A DNA stretch of 29,883 bases, taken from assembly GCA_942492445.1 (NCBI GenBank), contig CALOEW010000058.1, positions 1 to 29,883 of the forward strand. The letters are read 5' to 3'. The DNA comes from NORP240 sp942492445 (GTDB lineage Bacteria > Pseudomonadota > Gammaproteobacteria > Pseudomonadales > Pseudohongiellaceae). Of the stretch, positions 7,002 to 16,078 are shown one piece after another. The position numbers and the translations under genes were made by a program. Below the pieces are notes generated by a model. That model saw only the letters and a program-made list of their open reading frames with translations. It was not told where the DNA came from and did not search any database. Every line of letters starts with the position of its first letter. Position 1 is the stretch's first letter.

Positions 7002-8438
7002 TCAATTCAATGCCTTGATGATTTCGCGGGTCAGGGCCCAGCGATCGAAGCCCTGCCTTCCGTAGTCGAGACCGCGCCGGACGATGACCAGATCGTGGGA
7101 GGGAACTACGATGGTGTATTGGCCACGATTCCCCGAAGTGGAATAAGCGTCTTTCGGCACATCGGTGCGATCTTCCGGAACCAGCCACCACTGACCACCG
7201 TAGAAACCACCGCGGCCCACGGTTGCCGGTGCGGGGGTCCGAACAAAATCAATCCAGTCTTCAGAGAGCAGCCTTTCACCGTTCCAGACCCCGTTATGCA
7301 GATAGAGCAGTCCAAACCGGGCCAGGTCTCTTGCATTGGTGTACACCTGGCTGCTGAGAATAAAATCACCAAAGCGGTCGGTACTGACCAGGGTATTGCG
7401 CATACCGATCCGGTCCAGCAATGCCGTTCGCGGGAACTCGGCGTAGGCTTTCTCCCCTCCCAGGGCCAGTTTCATGGCGTACACCCCCAGCAGCGTGTCG
7501 TAATTTTCATAGTCCCAGTGAGTCCCCGGTTCACGGATCAGGCCGCGACTGCGGGCTCCGGCCACGGAGCTTGCGCCGGCCCAGTACGACAAACCCGAGC
7601 CGGTGGCGTATTCCAGCCCGCCATTGTCGATGGATTCCAGGCCACTGGACATGTTCAGCACGTGACGAAGGGTGATCGCGTTTCGAGGATCGTGCTCACC
7701 TTCGGAAGTCTGTGGGTACCAGCCAAAGCCCAGCGGTTCATCGAGCGCCAGCCTGCCTTCGTCGACCAGCATGCCGATGAGTGTTGTGGCTATGCTCTTC
7801 GCAGTTGACCAGGTTCGGGTTCGGGTGTGCATGTCGAAACCCGGGGCATAACGCTCAAGAATGATCCGGTCCTTGTGCACCACCAGCAGGCTGACCGTTA
7901 CCTGTTCCGGGGTGGGACGGTCAAATGCCCAGTCGGAAGCTGCCTGCAGCGCGGCGGCATCCACTCCAGCGGGCAGACCGCCGTTGTCGATCAGATCGCC
8001 GTCCGGCCAGGGAATGGTGGCAGGATCACCGGCAGGCATTGGTAGCTTCAGCTCCGGGAGGCGGTCGCTGTCGGCGAGGGTCTGATCAGGTGGCAGAATG
8101 ATACAGCCGATACCCTCGCGGAATACTGCCCTCATGGCTGGCACCGCACCGGCTTTGCCAACTTCCACGGCGCCCAGGTTCCAGTACACAGTGTAGTCAC
8201 CACCGTGGGGAGTGCCGATCGGCTCCTGGAGAAACGCCAGTTCCTGGGCGAAGATCTGTTCCAGGTTGCGGTGTGAAGTAAACAGGCCGTTGCACATGAA
8301 TATCGCCTGCTGACCACGATGAATCATTTCCCGCTGGAATTGCCAATAATCGTAGGATTCATCCTGCTGTGCCAGCGCTGGCGTAGTGGTGAGGAGAGTG
8401 CAGAGAGCGACTGCTGACAGTCTGGCGAGGAGCTTCAT
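7002..8438 (-). CDS. Exported serine hydrolase of the class-C beta-lactamase/esterase fold
   Basis: 478 residues with a signal peptide (cut after ALA, residue 23). A strong gggaggt binding site precedes ATG 8438. After an unassigned N-terminal region of about 150 residues (two Cys, C49 and C112) comes a PF00144-type domain. The nucleophile motif is S211-T-A-K214 in TWSTAKSIATTLIGM. The second motif is Y310-E-N312 in WDYENYDTLLG. The late region STSGNRGQYTIVVPSHDLVI stands where the third motif belongs. Family members include penicillin-binding esterases and peptidases, so real beta-lactamase activity is not implied. The missing classical KTG fits an esterase or peptidase better. Monocistronic. 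Confidence 0.85.
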   Translation of the reverse strand: MKLLARLSAVALCTLLTTTPALAQQDESYDYWQFQREMIHRGQQAIFMCNGLFTSHRNLEQIFAQELAFLQEPIGTPHGGDYTVYWNLGAVEVGKAGAVPAMRAVFREGIGCIILPPDQTLADSDRLPELKLPMPAGDPATIPWPDGDLIDNGGLPAGVDAAALQAASDWAFDRPTPEQVTVSLLVVHKDRIILERYAPGFDMHTRTRTWSTAKSIATTLIGMLVDEGRLALDEPLGFGWYPQTSEGEHDPRNAITLRHVLNMSSGLESIDNGGLEYATGSGLSYWAGASSVAGARSRGLIREPGTHWDYENYDTLLGVYAMKLALGGEKAYAEFPRTALLDRIGMRNTLVSTDRFGDFILSSQVYTNARDLARFGLLYLHNGVWNGERLLSEDWIDFVRTPAPATVGRGGFYGGQWWLVPEDRTDVPKDAYSTSGNRGQYTIVVPSHDLVIVRRGLDYGRQGFDRWALTREIIKALN

Positions 8439-8819
8439 GGGGTGACCTCCCTTGGTTGTTTTTCATGAGAGCATAATCCCATTTCCACACAGGTTAAAGC
8501 GGTTCCGTTGCGTTGGCCCGCCGAAATCGTCGGATGCCGATAGGGTCACCATGCTCTGTCGATGGTTTCAGTCGGCGTTCTGGCCCACCCTGATGCATGT
8601 TCCAGGGGTGTCATCGGGTTACCCTGGCAACCGCCCGGGATCCGTCGTACAGGACCAGATAAAAGGGACACGACAGGACTTGCGACTGGTCGCATCCTCA
8701 GTGGGGCGAGCGCTAGGGCAGCGAACTGGACAAGAAATGGTATCGAGGCTAGTGTAAACCCATAAATTAAATGTCGCGGCGAGAGCAGGTTTGTTCACCG
8801 CGTCCAGCTGGAAATTCCA
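8439..8819. other. Gene-free divergent spacer, 381 bp
   Basis: This is the spacer between the divergent serine hydrolase and DUF5916 genes. A plus-strand frame at 8452-8757 is open, but it has a poor composition and no binding site. I see one small inverted repeat, tgcgac-tg-gtcgca near 8680-8693, and AT-rich sequence at about 8755-8772 that may hold the promoter of the DUF5916 gene. Nothing else can be supported. Confidence 0.3.
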
Positions 8820-11231
8820 ATGTCCTGTCGCTTTTCTGGAAGTCTGTTCCTCCGTGTTCTTGTGTTTCTTTCATTCCTGTCCGGATTACATGAAGCCGGT
8901 GTCGTCCTGGCCCAGGAGCAACTTCCGCGAGTGACCTTTGTCGCCGAGGCGGACAACGATTTTGAGCTGGACGGTGACCTGGTCGAAGCGGTGTGGAAAG
9001 ATCTGCCGGTGGTCGACGGCATGAAAATCATCGACCCGGACACGCTGGCCGATGCCCCCTTCGAGACCCATGTCCGCATGTTCTACACCGAGCGTGGTAT
9101 CTATATCGGCATCATGAACTTTCAGCCACCGGATTCTCTGGTGGCGCGTATGACCTCTCGCGACATCCGGCTGGCCAGGGACGGGGTAGTGGTGGCCATC
9201 GATCCCTCGGGACAGGGGCTGTACGGTTATTTTATCCGTCTTAACCTGGGCGAAACCATGAACGACGGCACCATCCTGCCGGAGCGGCAGCTGAACATGC
9301 AGTGGGACGGAGCCTGGAACGGCAGAACCTCGGAACTGGAAGACGGCTGGAGCGCCGAGCTTTACATTCCCTGGTCCATGATGGCCCTGCCCCAGGATGG
9401 CACCGATCGCGTTGTCGGTTTTTACTTCGAGCGTCAGGTCGGGCATCTCAATGGTGACACCTGGTCCAACCCGCCTTTGCCGAGGACCGTAAACGAATAC
9501 CTTTCGGCTTTTACCAAGTACCAAATGCCGGGTATCGAACCGAGTCGGCCGCTGACCTATTTTCCCTTTATCGGCGGGGTACACGATGGCATCCGCCACG
9601 AGGACACCTATAAGGTGGGGACCGACATCTACTGGCGTCCCACCCTCAACACCCAGCTTTCGGCAACTATCAACCCTGACTTCGGCAGTATTCAGGCCGA
9701 TGACGTGGTGGTCAACCTGACTGCTTTTGAGCAGTTTTTTCCGGAACAGCGAAATTTTTTCCTCGAAGGGCAGGATATTTTTATCAATCATCCTCGGGCT
9801 TCGGGGTTCATGCGTGGCCCCGGTGGGCCTATTCAGATGGTCAACACGCGCCGCATCGGCGGAGCCGCCATTTTTGACGTGCCCGACGATGTTTCGGTGA
9901 CGCCAACCGATCTCAGTGCCCCAACCGACCTGCTGGGGGCGGCAAAGTTTACCGGGCAGTCAGGCGCCTTTCGTTACGGCGCCCTGCTTGCCGCAGAAGA
10001 TGACATGGAAATTGACGGCTTGCGGGATGACGGCAGCAAGGTGGCCCTTCACTCAGAAGGCCGCGATTACATTGTCGGGCGGGTGCTGTACGAGGACACC
10101 AATCGTGGCGGCCGGCGCAGTATCGGATGGATGGGCACGAGCGTCAATCACCCGGATGTCGATGAGACTGTCAATGCGCTTGATACTCATTTTTTCTCCG
10201 CCGACAATCGCTGGGTCATCGACACCAGTTTCATGCGTTCCGACAAGGAAGGCGAGGTGGGTTACGGCGGCATGGCGGATTTCGGCTTCCGGCCGGAGCG
10301 GGGCAAGCAACATACTCTGCGTGCCACCTATTTCGATGAAAAGCTGGACATAAACGAGCTGGGGTTCCTGACCCGTAACGACCAGGCCAATCTGGACTAC
10401 AACTACAACAGCACCGAGTCCGATATCCCCTGGCTCCGGTCCCGCGAATCCACCTGGTTTGTGCTGAATCAGTGGAACCTGGATGGTCGTCCCGTGCGCC
10501 TCGGGGTATTCTTCAATCAGAATTACAATTTTCTCAATAACAACACTTTTTCCTATTCCCTGCGCTATTTCCCGGAACGTATCGATGACCGCCTGGGACG
10601 CGGAACGGGGGACTTCAAAATCCCCGGCCGCGAAGCCACCAACCTGACCTACGAAACCGATCCGGCCCAGCCCCTGGCGCTGAATGTCGGTCTCGAATGG
10701 GGCACGGATGATCTGGGTCCGCAGAGTGTTACCAGCAATGCCGGAGTCGTGTGGCGTCCAAACGATCGGTTCTCATCCCAGTTCAATGTGCGCTACACCG
10801 ACCAGGAGGCCTTGTTGCTGCATCGGGGCGGTGGTCAATACACCAGCTACGAGGCGCATCAGTGGGCGCCGGATGTGGAGCTCAATTATTTTATCGGGCC
10901 CCGTCAGCAGATACGTTTTTCGCTGCAGTACAATGGTCTCAAGGCCTTCGAGGACCGTTTCTGGCAGAGTTCGCCGGATAAGGTGGATTTTCTTACCCCC
11001 ATCGCCAAGCCCAACGAAACGCCGGACGATTTCGTCATCAGCCGCATGACCTTTCAGGCCAGATATCGCTGGGAGATCGCGCCGCTTTCCGACCTGTTTC
11101 TGGTCTATACCCGCGGCAGCAACCTGCCTGGAGACAGTTTCGACAGTTATCCGGATCTGATCGAACGGACCTGGAACCAGCCGATTGTCGACACCTTTGC
11201 GTTCCGGTTGCGTTACCGCTTCGGTTCCTGA
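8820..11231 (+). CDS. DUF5916 outer-membrane protein with N-terminal CBM9-like domain
   Basis: 803 residues. The signal peptide is cut after VVLA (about residue 31). Residues of about 36-230 form a carbohydrate-binding family 9-like beta-sandwich (ADNDFELDGDLVEAVWKDLP, then VRMFYTERGIYIGI and the WSAELYIPWSMM region). The DUF5916 part follows, with its typical sentence NPDFGSIQADDVVVNLTAFE and FFPEQRNFFLEGQDIF. The remainder is a long series of amphipathic strands ending FRLRYRFGS, as in an outer-membrane barrel. The family is widespread in marine gammaproteobacteria and Bacteroidetes. It is often near hydrolase genes, and its exact role is unknown. The start ATG 8820 has only a weak ggaa upstream. 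A terminator follows 25 bp after the stop. Confidence 0.85.
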   Translation: MSCRFSGSLFLRVLVFLSFLSGLHEAGVVLAQEQLPRVTFVAEADNDFELDGDLVEAVWKDLPVVDGMKIIDPDTLADAPFETHVRMFYTERGIYIGIMNFQPPDSLVARMTSRDIRLARDGVVVAIDPSGQGLYGYFIRLNLGETMNDGTILPERQLNMQWDGAWNGRTSELEDGWSAELYIPWSMMALPQDGTDRVVGFYFERQVGHLNGDTWSNPPLPRTVNEYLSAFTKYQMPGIEPSRPLTYFPFIGGVHDGIRHEDTYKVGTDIYWRPTLNTQLSATINPDFGSIQADDVVVNLTAFEQFFPEQRNFFLEGQDIFINHPRASGFMRGPGGPIQMVNTRRIGGAAIFDVPDDVSVTPTDLSAPTDLLGAAKFTGQSGAFRYGALLAAEDDMEIDGLRDDGSKVALHSEGRDYIVGRVLYEDTNRGGRRSIGWMGTSVNHPDVDETVNALDTHFFSADNRWVIDTSFMRSDKEGEVGYGGMADFGFRPERGKQHTLRATYFDEKLDINELGFLTRNDQANLDYNYNSTESDIPWLRSRESTWFVLNQWNLDGRPVRLGVFFNQNYNFLNNNTFSYSLRYFPERIDDRLGRGTGDFKIPGREATNLTYETDPAQPLALNVGLEWGTDDLGPQSVTSNAGVVWRPNDRFSSQFNVRYTDQEALLLHRGGGQYTSYEAHQWAPDVELNYFIGPRQQIRFSLQYNGLKAFEDRFWQSSPDKVDFLTPIAKPNETPDDFVISRMTFQARYRWEIAPLSDLFLVYTRGSNLPGDSFDSYPDLIERTWNQPIVDTFAFRLRYRFGS

Positions 11232-11256
11232 GGTGACTCCTGCCCGTTGCCGGGCC

Positions 11257-11286
11257 CTGCCCCACTGGTAGTGCATGGGCAGTTTT
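11257..11286 (+). terminator. Rho-independent terminator after the DUF5916 gene
   Basis: ctgccc pairs with gggcag, with an inner stem cact-ggt-agtg, and tttt follows at 11283-11286. It lies 25 bp after the stop codon and upstream of the dnaE2 SOS promoter, so it separates the two transcription units. Confidence 0.6.
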
Positions 11287-11318
11287 CGTGGTTGAGCCCG
11301 CTACCTTCATTGCGGGGG

Positions 11319-11362
11319 TTGACTTCTGTTGAGGATAAAAATACTGTATAGATATACAGTAT
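11319..11362 (+). promoter_or_regulatory. SOS promoter with LexA box for dnaE2
   Basis: The box tactgtatagatatacagta (11342-11361) fits the gammaproteobacterial LexA consensus, with CTGT at 11344-11347, an AT-rich 8-base centre and ACAG at 11356-11359. The 22-bp palindrome 11341-11362 has only one mismatched pair. TTGACT at 11319-11324 is a likely -35, and 17 bases later a poor -10 (tactgt) would overlap the box, so bound LexA would block polymerase. The box lies about 283 bp before the dnaE2 start, with element B in between. Confidence 0.85.
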
Positions 11363-11371
11363 TTTTATCTT

Positions 11372-11636
11372 GGGAACCTCTGATTAAGTCCCACAATGCT
11401 CTGGCCTTCAGGCAAGTCTGCTGGCGAGGCGCATTGCCGCCGGCATGCGTCGGCCTGTCAAGGCAGTGCAACGAAGCCAGCGGGCTTGTCTGAAGGCCCC
11501 TTCGGGCGGGGCCTGTCGGGCGTCGCTGCTTCGTTGCCGTGCTTGGCAGGGGAGTGACCATTCCCGGCGCACCGCGCCTTACAGCAACACCCGACAGACT
11601 CCCGCAGAGCATTGTGGGACTTAATCAGAGGTTCCC
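11372..11636 (+). mobile_element. Palindromic element B, full copy, in the dnaE2 leader
   Basis: 265 bp bounded by perfect 32-bp inverted repeats: 11372-11403, beginning gggaacctctgattaagtcc, and its reverse complement at 11605-11636, ending aatcagaggttccc. Inside are two further hairpins. gccttcaggcaag (from 11413) pairs imperfectly with cttgtctgaaggc (ending near 11503). ctgtcgggcg (from 11514) pairs with cacccgacag (ending near 11598). A GC-rich ggccccttcgggcggggcc hairpin sits between them. There is no transposase gene. This is a MITE-like or REP-derived palindrome that can fold into a branched structure. It starts 10 bp after the LexA palindrome and ends 8 bp before the dnaE2 ATG. A diverged half-copy is at 540-682. 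Confidence 0.8.
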
Positions 11637-11644
11637 TTGCTAAA

Positions 11645-14600
11645 ATGGCCAGCAGATCCCCCCGGAAAGATGACTCACAGCCCTTGCCGGCAGCCTCGAA
11701 GCAGGCGTCCGTGCCTGGCTACGCGGAGCTGCACTGCATCTCCAATTACACTTTCCTGCGTGGAGCCTCGTTTCCCGAGGAGCTGGTAAAGACAGCCCGG
11801 AGCCTGGGTTACCGTGCTCTGGCCATCACCGATGAATGCACATTGAGCGGCGTGGTCAGGGCTCACGTGGCGGCCAGGGAAGTGGGCCTGAAACTGGTCA
11901 TCGGCTCCGAGTTTTCAGTCAGTGCCGGGCTGGAAGCCGGATCAGGGCAGGCCCTCAGGCTGGTGCTTCTGGCTGCCAGCCGTGCCGGTTACGGACGGCT
12001 GTGTCACCTGATTACCTGTGCCCGGCGTGAGGCGCGAAAAGGGGAGTACCGCCTGGACCGGGCTATGCTGGAAGCTAACCTGCCGGGAGAGTGCCTGGCA
12101 TTGTGGGTGCCGGATCTGCAGCAGCCGGAAGAGGTCATTGTTTCGCAGCTGGTGTGGCTGAAACGCCTGTTGTCGCAGCGATTGTGGATTGCCGTGGAGT
12201 TGTTGCTGCGTGGCAGCGACAGCAGACAATTGCGCTATCTGGAAGAACTGGGCCGCCAGTTTGCTGTTCCACTTTGTGCCGCTGGTGGCGTCTACATGCA
12301 CAGTCGCCAGCGGCGCATCCTTCAGGACACAGTCACGGCGATACGCCTGGGCAGGCGCATCGACGAGCTTGATTTCACAGCCGAGCCCAACGGTGAGCGG
12401 CATTTGCGGAATATTGAACAACTGTTCAAGCTGTACCCGGCCCGGCTGTTGAATGAAACAGTGAAAATCGCAGGGTATTGCCACTTTTCACTGGACGAGT
12501 TGCGGTACGAGTACCCGCGGGAGCTGGTCCCCGAAGGATACACCTCCCACGGCTGGCTCCGGGAACTTACCGAGCAGGGTATTCGTCGCCGCTGGCCTGG
12601 CGGGGCTTCGCCAAAGGTGCGCAACCTCATAGAGCATGAGCTGACCCTGATCCGGGAGCTGGGTTATGAACCCTATTTTCTCACCGTTCATGATCTGGTG
12701 GATTTTGCCCGCCGCCGACAGATTCTCTGCCAGGGTCGGGGCTCGGCGGCCAATTCGGCCGTCTGCTATTGCCTGGGCATTACCGAGGTGGACCCGGACC
12801 GGGTGGCGGTGTTGTTCGAACGGTTCATTTCCCGGGAGCGGGATGAGCCGCCGGATATCGATGTGGATTTCGAAAATGCCCGTCGTGAGGAAGTCATCCA
12901 GTATATTTACACCAGGTACGGGCGTAGCCGGGCGGCCCTGGCTGCCACAGTGATTACCTACCGTTCCCGCAGCGCTATTCGCGAAGTGGGCAAAGTGCTG
13001 GGGCTGGGTAATGAGCTGTTGAACTCTCTTTCGAAGTCCATCTATTGGTGGGGGTCGGACCTTGAAGAGCAATTGTCGGATGCGGATATCGACTATTCGG
13101 ATTTGCGCATCCGCCAGCTGATCTACCTGTCCCGTACGCTGATCGGCTTTCCGCGTCACCTGTCCCAGCACGTAGGGGGGTTCGTCATCAGCCAGGGGCC
13201 GCTGTCGCAGCTGGTGCCGGTCGAAAATGCCGCCATGGCTGATCGTACGGTCATTCAATGGGAAAAGGACGACCTGGAGGCCCTGGGTCTGTTGAAGATC
13301 GACGTGCTGGCACTGGGCATGCTGACCGCGGTGAAGAAATGCCTGAAACTGGTTAGCAGCTACAGCAGGTCAGAATTGACCCTGCAGAAAATTCCGGCCG
13401 AGGACCCCAGGGTTTATGACATGATGGGTGAGGCAGATACTGTAGGTGTATTCCAGATCGAATCCCGGGCCCAGATGAGCATGTTGCCGCGGCTGAAACC
13501 CAGGAACTACTATGATCTGGTTATCCAGATCGCTATTGTGAGACCTGGCCCTATACAGGGTGATATGGTGCACCCCTACCTGGCCAGGCGCAGCGGCAAA
13601 GAGGAGGTGAACTATCCCGGTGATGAAGTGAGGGTGGTGCTGGAGCGCACCCTGGGGGTGCCGATCTTTCAGGAGCAGGTGATGCAGCTGGCCATGGTGG
13701 CGGCGGGTTTCAGCGGTGGCGAGGCGGATCAGTTGCGGCGAGCCATGGCGGCGTGGAAACGCAAGGGTGGTCTGGAGCAGTACCGCGAGAAATTGATTAA
13801 CGGCATGTTGAGCAGGGGCTATCAACGGGACTTTGCCGAGCAGCTGTTCCGGCAGATCCAGGGCTTTGGCGACTATGGCTTTCCCGAATCCCATTCCGCC
13901 AGCTTTGCCCTGATTGCCTATGTGTCTTCCTGGCTGAAGTGTTATCACCCGGCGGCATTCTGCTGTGCCCTGCTGAACAGCCAGCCCATGGGGTTCTACG
14001 CGCCAGCCCAGCTGCTGCAGGATGCCAGGCGTCATGGCGTGAGGGTGTTGCCGGCAGACGTGAATTACAGTTTCCATGAGTGTACGCTGGAGGTTGCAGG
14101 GCGGCCGGGAGACTCACTGCCGCGGTCGGGGCCGAGGGAGGAACCTGGCAGTTCAGGCGCGGAGGATGCCGGTACGTCAGTGCATGATTTTACCTGTAAT
14201 CCGGCCCCGGTGCTGCGTATCGGCTTCAACCAGATTAAGGGGTTGTCCGAAGCAGGTGCCAGAGCTGTCGTGGCAGCAAGGGAGAACCCGGTGACAGTGT
14301 CGGGTCAAACGGCCAGAGGGAGGCTGAAGGGTGGGGCCGCAGGGGCAGGAGGTCAGGTATTTCGAACTGTACAGGAGCTGGTTTTTCGCAGTGGTATCAG
14401 CAGGAAAGATCTTGAGTCGCTGGCTGCTGCCGATGCTCTGCGTGCCCTCAGTGGCGATCGTCACCGGGCTTTCTGGTATGCCGCTGGCTCCGTTCCGGGG
14501 CGGAGCTGGTGGTCGGAGGACGGGCCGGCCCTGGTGGAACTGGAAAGTGGCAACGAAGCAGAGGTTGACGTGATGCTGCCGCCGGCCACCGAAAGCCAGA

Positions 14601-15007
14601 ATATCATGGCTGACTATGGAGCTGTTGGTTTCAGCCTGCGTCGCCACCCGTTGTCACTGCTGAGAAATCATCTCGACAGTTACCAGGTCAGCCGTGCTGA
14701 TGTCCTGCCCGAGTTTCTGGACGAGAGCCTGGTCAAGGTGGCAGGTATTGTGACCTGTCGTCAGCGTCCCATGACTGCCTCAGGTGTCACATTTATCACC
14801 ATGGAAGACGAAACCGGCACCGTCAACGTGGTGGTCTGGCCGGCGCTGGGCGAGAGGAAGCGCCCGATAGTGCGCCAGGCCAAGTTGCTGGGAGTTTCCG
14901 GGCATGTGCAGCACAGCGAAGGGGTAACCCACCTTATCGCTCGGGAGCTGGTTGATTTGACCCACTGGCTGGGCGCCATGCAGCTTTCCTCCAGGGATTT
15001 TACCTGA
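11645..15007 (+). CDS. dnaE2: Error-prone DNA polymerase DnaE2 (ImuC)
   Basis: 1120 residues from ATG 11645. The frame extends to 11612, but those codons lie in the repeat element. The PHP domain (YAELHCISNYTFLRGASFPE) opens the protein. The PolC-type catalytic site is DEPPDIDVDFE, with Asp404 and Asp406, and the third Asp is in LLKIDVLALGM. The helix-hairpin and OB-fold parts follow (VKVAGIVTCRQRPM, then FITMEDETGTVNVVVWP). The C-terminus LARELVDLTHWLG-type ending also fits DnaE2. The enzyme extends past DNA lesions together with ImuA and ImuB and is induced in the SOS response. Two Gly/Ser-rich insertions (about residues 818-855 and 881-908) look like linkers. The only binding-site-like sequence, agagg at 11627-11631, lies 13 bases from the ATG inside the repeat arm. 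Confidence 0.93.
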   Translation: MASRSPRKDDSQPLPAASKQASVPGYAELHCISNYTFLRGASFPEELVKTARSLGYRALAITDECTLSGVVRAHVAAREVGLKLVIGSEFSVSAGLEAGSGQALRLVLLAASRAGYGRLCHLITCARREARKGEYRLDRAMLEANLPGECLALWVPDLQQPEEVIVSQLVWLKRLLSQRLWIAVELLLRGSDSRQLRYLEELGRQFAVPLCAAGGVYMHSRQRRILQDTVTAIRLGRRIDELDFTAEPNGERHLRNIEQLFKLYPARLLNETVKIAGYCHFSLDELRYEYPRELVPEGYTSHGWLRELTEQGIRRRWPGGASPKVRNLIEHELTLIRELGYEPYFLTVHDLVDFARRRQILCQGRGSAANSAVCYCLGITEVDPDRVAVLFERFISRERDEPPDIDVDFENARREEVIQYIYTRYGRSRAALAATVITYRSRSAIREVGKVLGLGNELLNSLSKSIYWWGSDLEEQLSDADIDYSDLRIRQLIYLSRTLIGFPRHLSQHVGGFVISQGPLSQLVPVENAAMADRTVIQWEKDDLEALGLLKIDVLALGMLTAVKKCLKLVSSYSRSELTLQKIPAEDPRVYDMMGEADTVGVFQIESRAQMSMLPRLKPRNYYDLVIQIAIVRPGPIQGDMVHPYLARRSGKEEVNYPGDEVRVVLERTLGVPIFQEQVMQLAMVAAGFSGGEADQLRRAMAAWKRKGGLEQYREKLINGMLSRGYQRDFAEQLFRQIQGFGDYGFPESHSASFALIAYVSSWLKCYHPAAFCCALLNSQPMGFYAPAQLLQDARRHGVRVLPADVNYSFHECTLEVAGRPGDSLPRSGPREEPGSSGAEDAGTSVHDFTCNPAPVLRIGFNQIKGLSEAGARAVVAARENPVTVSGQTARGRLKGGAAGAGGQVFRTVQELVFRSGISRKDLESLAAADALRALSGDRHRAFWYAAGSVPGRSWWSEDGPALVELESGNEAEVDVMLPPATESQNIMADYGAVGFSLRRHPLSLLRNHLDSYQVSRADVLPEFLDESLVKVAGIVTCRQRPMTASGVTFITMEDETGTVNVVVWPALGERKRPIVRQAKLLGVSGHVQHSEGVTHLIARELVDLTHWLGAMQLSSRDFT

Positions 15008-15077
15008 ACTGTCTCTGGAATTGGACGTGACTTTCCTGCATTATTCGAATCATTTTCAAAGGGGAGCTACACCGCTA

Positions 15078-15947
15078 ATGGCCTATCTCTGGTTCGTCAC
15101 CGCCCTGTGGGCATTCTCCTTCAGCCTGATCGGCGAGTACCTGTCCGGGCAGGTGGACAATTATTTTGCCGTCATGTCTCGGGTGGTCCTGGCCATGCTG
15201 GTTTTTCTGCCCCTGCTGCTGCGCTACCCGGTGCGGCCTCGTTATGCCCTGCAGCTGATGGCAATCGGCGCGATTCAGCTGGGGCTCATGTACCTCTTCT
15301 ACTACCAGTCCTTCCTGTTGCTGACTGTTCCAGAGGTGTTGATTTTTACTATCTTCACTCCGGTCTATGTCACCCTGATCTACGATCTGCTGATGCGTCG
15401 CTTTCATCCCCGCTATGCATTGACCGCGCTGCTGGCGGTCGGGGGAGCCGCCATTATTCGTTACAGCCAGCCAAGTAGTGATTTCTGGCTGGGGTTTTTG
15501 ACCGTGCAGGCGTCAAATGTCTGTTTTGCCGCTGGTCAGGTGTTTTACAAGCACCTGCTGGAGAAACACAGAGACGCGCAGCAACATCGGCATTTCGGCT
15601 GGTTCTACGTCGGCGCTGTGCTGGTGGCGGTACCAGCCTGGCTGCTGTTGGGCGAACCTGCTTATCCTGACCAGCTACACCAATGGGTAATCATCTTGTG
15701 GCTGGGGCTGGTGGCATCTGGTGCAGGTTACTTTCTCTGGAATCTGGGCGCATCGAAAGTGGACAGCGGCAGCCTGGCGATAATGAACAATGCGTTGATT
15801 CCGGCGGGGCTGGTGGTCAATCTTGTATTATGGAATCAGGATGCCGACCTGCTGCGGCTGACGTTGGGATCCGGCGCACTGATTCTCGCGTTATGGGTCA
15901 ATCGACAGTGGTCGGACTTTCCACAACGGGCTATGGCCTCGAAATAA
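15078..15947 (+). CDS. DMT-superfamily (EamA) transporter
   Basis: 289 residues from ATG 15078, with aaagggga 12-13 bases upstream. The frame is open to 15021, but the family normally starts at the first membrane helix (MAYLWFVTALWAFSFSLIGE). About ten hydrophobic helices form two EamA halves. Landmarks are PEVLIFTIFTPVYVTLIYDL in the first half and GLVASGAGYFLWNLGASKVD in the second, followed by LAIMNNALIPAGLVVNLVLW. Related proteins export amino acids or other small metabolites, and the substrate cannot be read from the sequence. It follows dnaE2 by 70 bp without an obvious terminator, so it may be co-transcribed under SOS control. A strong hairpin lies after it at 16034-16060. Confidence 0.85.
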   Translation: MAYLWFVTALWAFSFSLIGEYLSGQVDNYFAVMSRVVLAMLVFLPLLLRYPVRPRYALQLMAIGAIQLGLMYLFYYQSFLLLTVPEVLIFTIFTPVYVTLIYDLLMRRFHPRYALTALLAVGGAAIIRYSQPSSDFWLGFLTVQASNVCFAAGQVFYKHLLEKHRDAQQHRHFGWFYVGAVLVAVPAWLLLGEPAYPDQLHQWVIILWLGLVASGAGYFLWNLGASKVDSGSLAIMNNALIPAGLVVNLVLWNQDADLLRLTLGSGALILALWVNRQWSDFPQRAMASK

Positions 15948-16033
15948 GGGCGAATCATCCCCTGTTGCAATTCAGTCCCGGGCTGAACCCGGCACAATTG
16001 CTACCTGGACGTATCCGGATTGCCCGGACAAAG

Positions 16034-16060
16034 CGGGCCGGCAACTGTTGCCGGCCCGTT
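16034..16060. terminator. Strong hairpin between convergent genes
   Basis: cgggccggcaa (16034-16044) and ttgccggcccg (16048-16058) form a perfect 11-bp stem with a 3-base loop, followed by tta. It sits between the convergent DMT gene (stop 15947) and the gene ending at 16079. The T-tract is short on the plus side, but placement and stem strength support termination. Confidence 0.55.
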
Positions 16061-16078
16061 ATGACCAATGAAAGAGCC

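Noticed and set aside
8452..8757. Plus-strand frame in the 8.4-8.8 kb spacer
   Set aside because: It has no binding site and an unnatural composition, and it lies where divergent promoters are expected.
11307..11612. Minus-strand frame of 101 codons across element B
   Set aside because: It lies in palindromic sequence and runs through the dnaE2 promoter. The predicted product is Arg/Pro-rich and unlike protein.
12488..13258. Open frame of 256 codons opposite dnaE2
   Set aside because: It is antisense to the conserved polymerase domain, has no ribosome binding site, and its composition is that of a GC-rich shadow frame.
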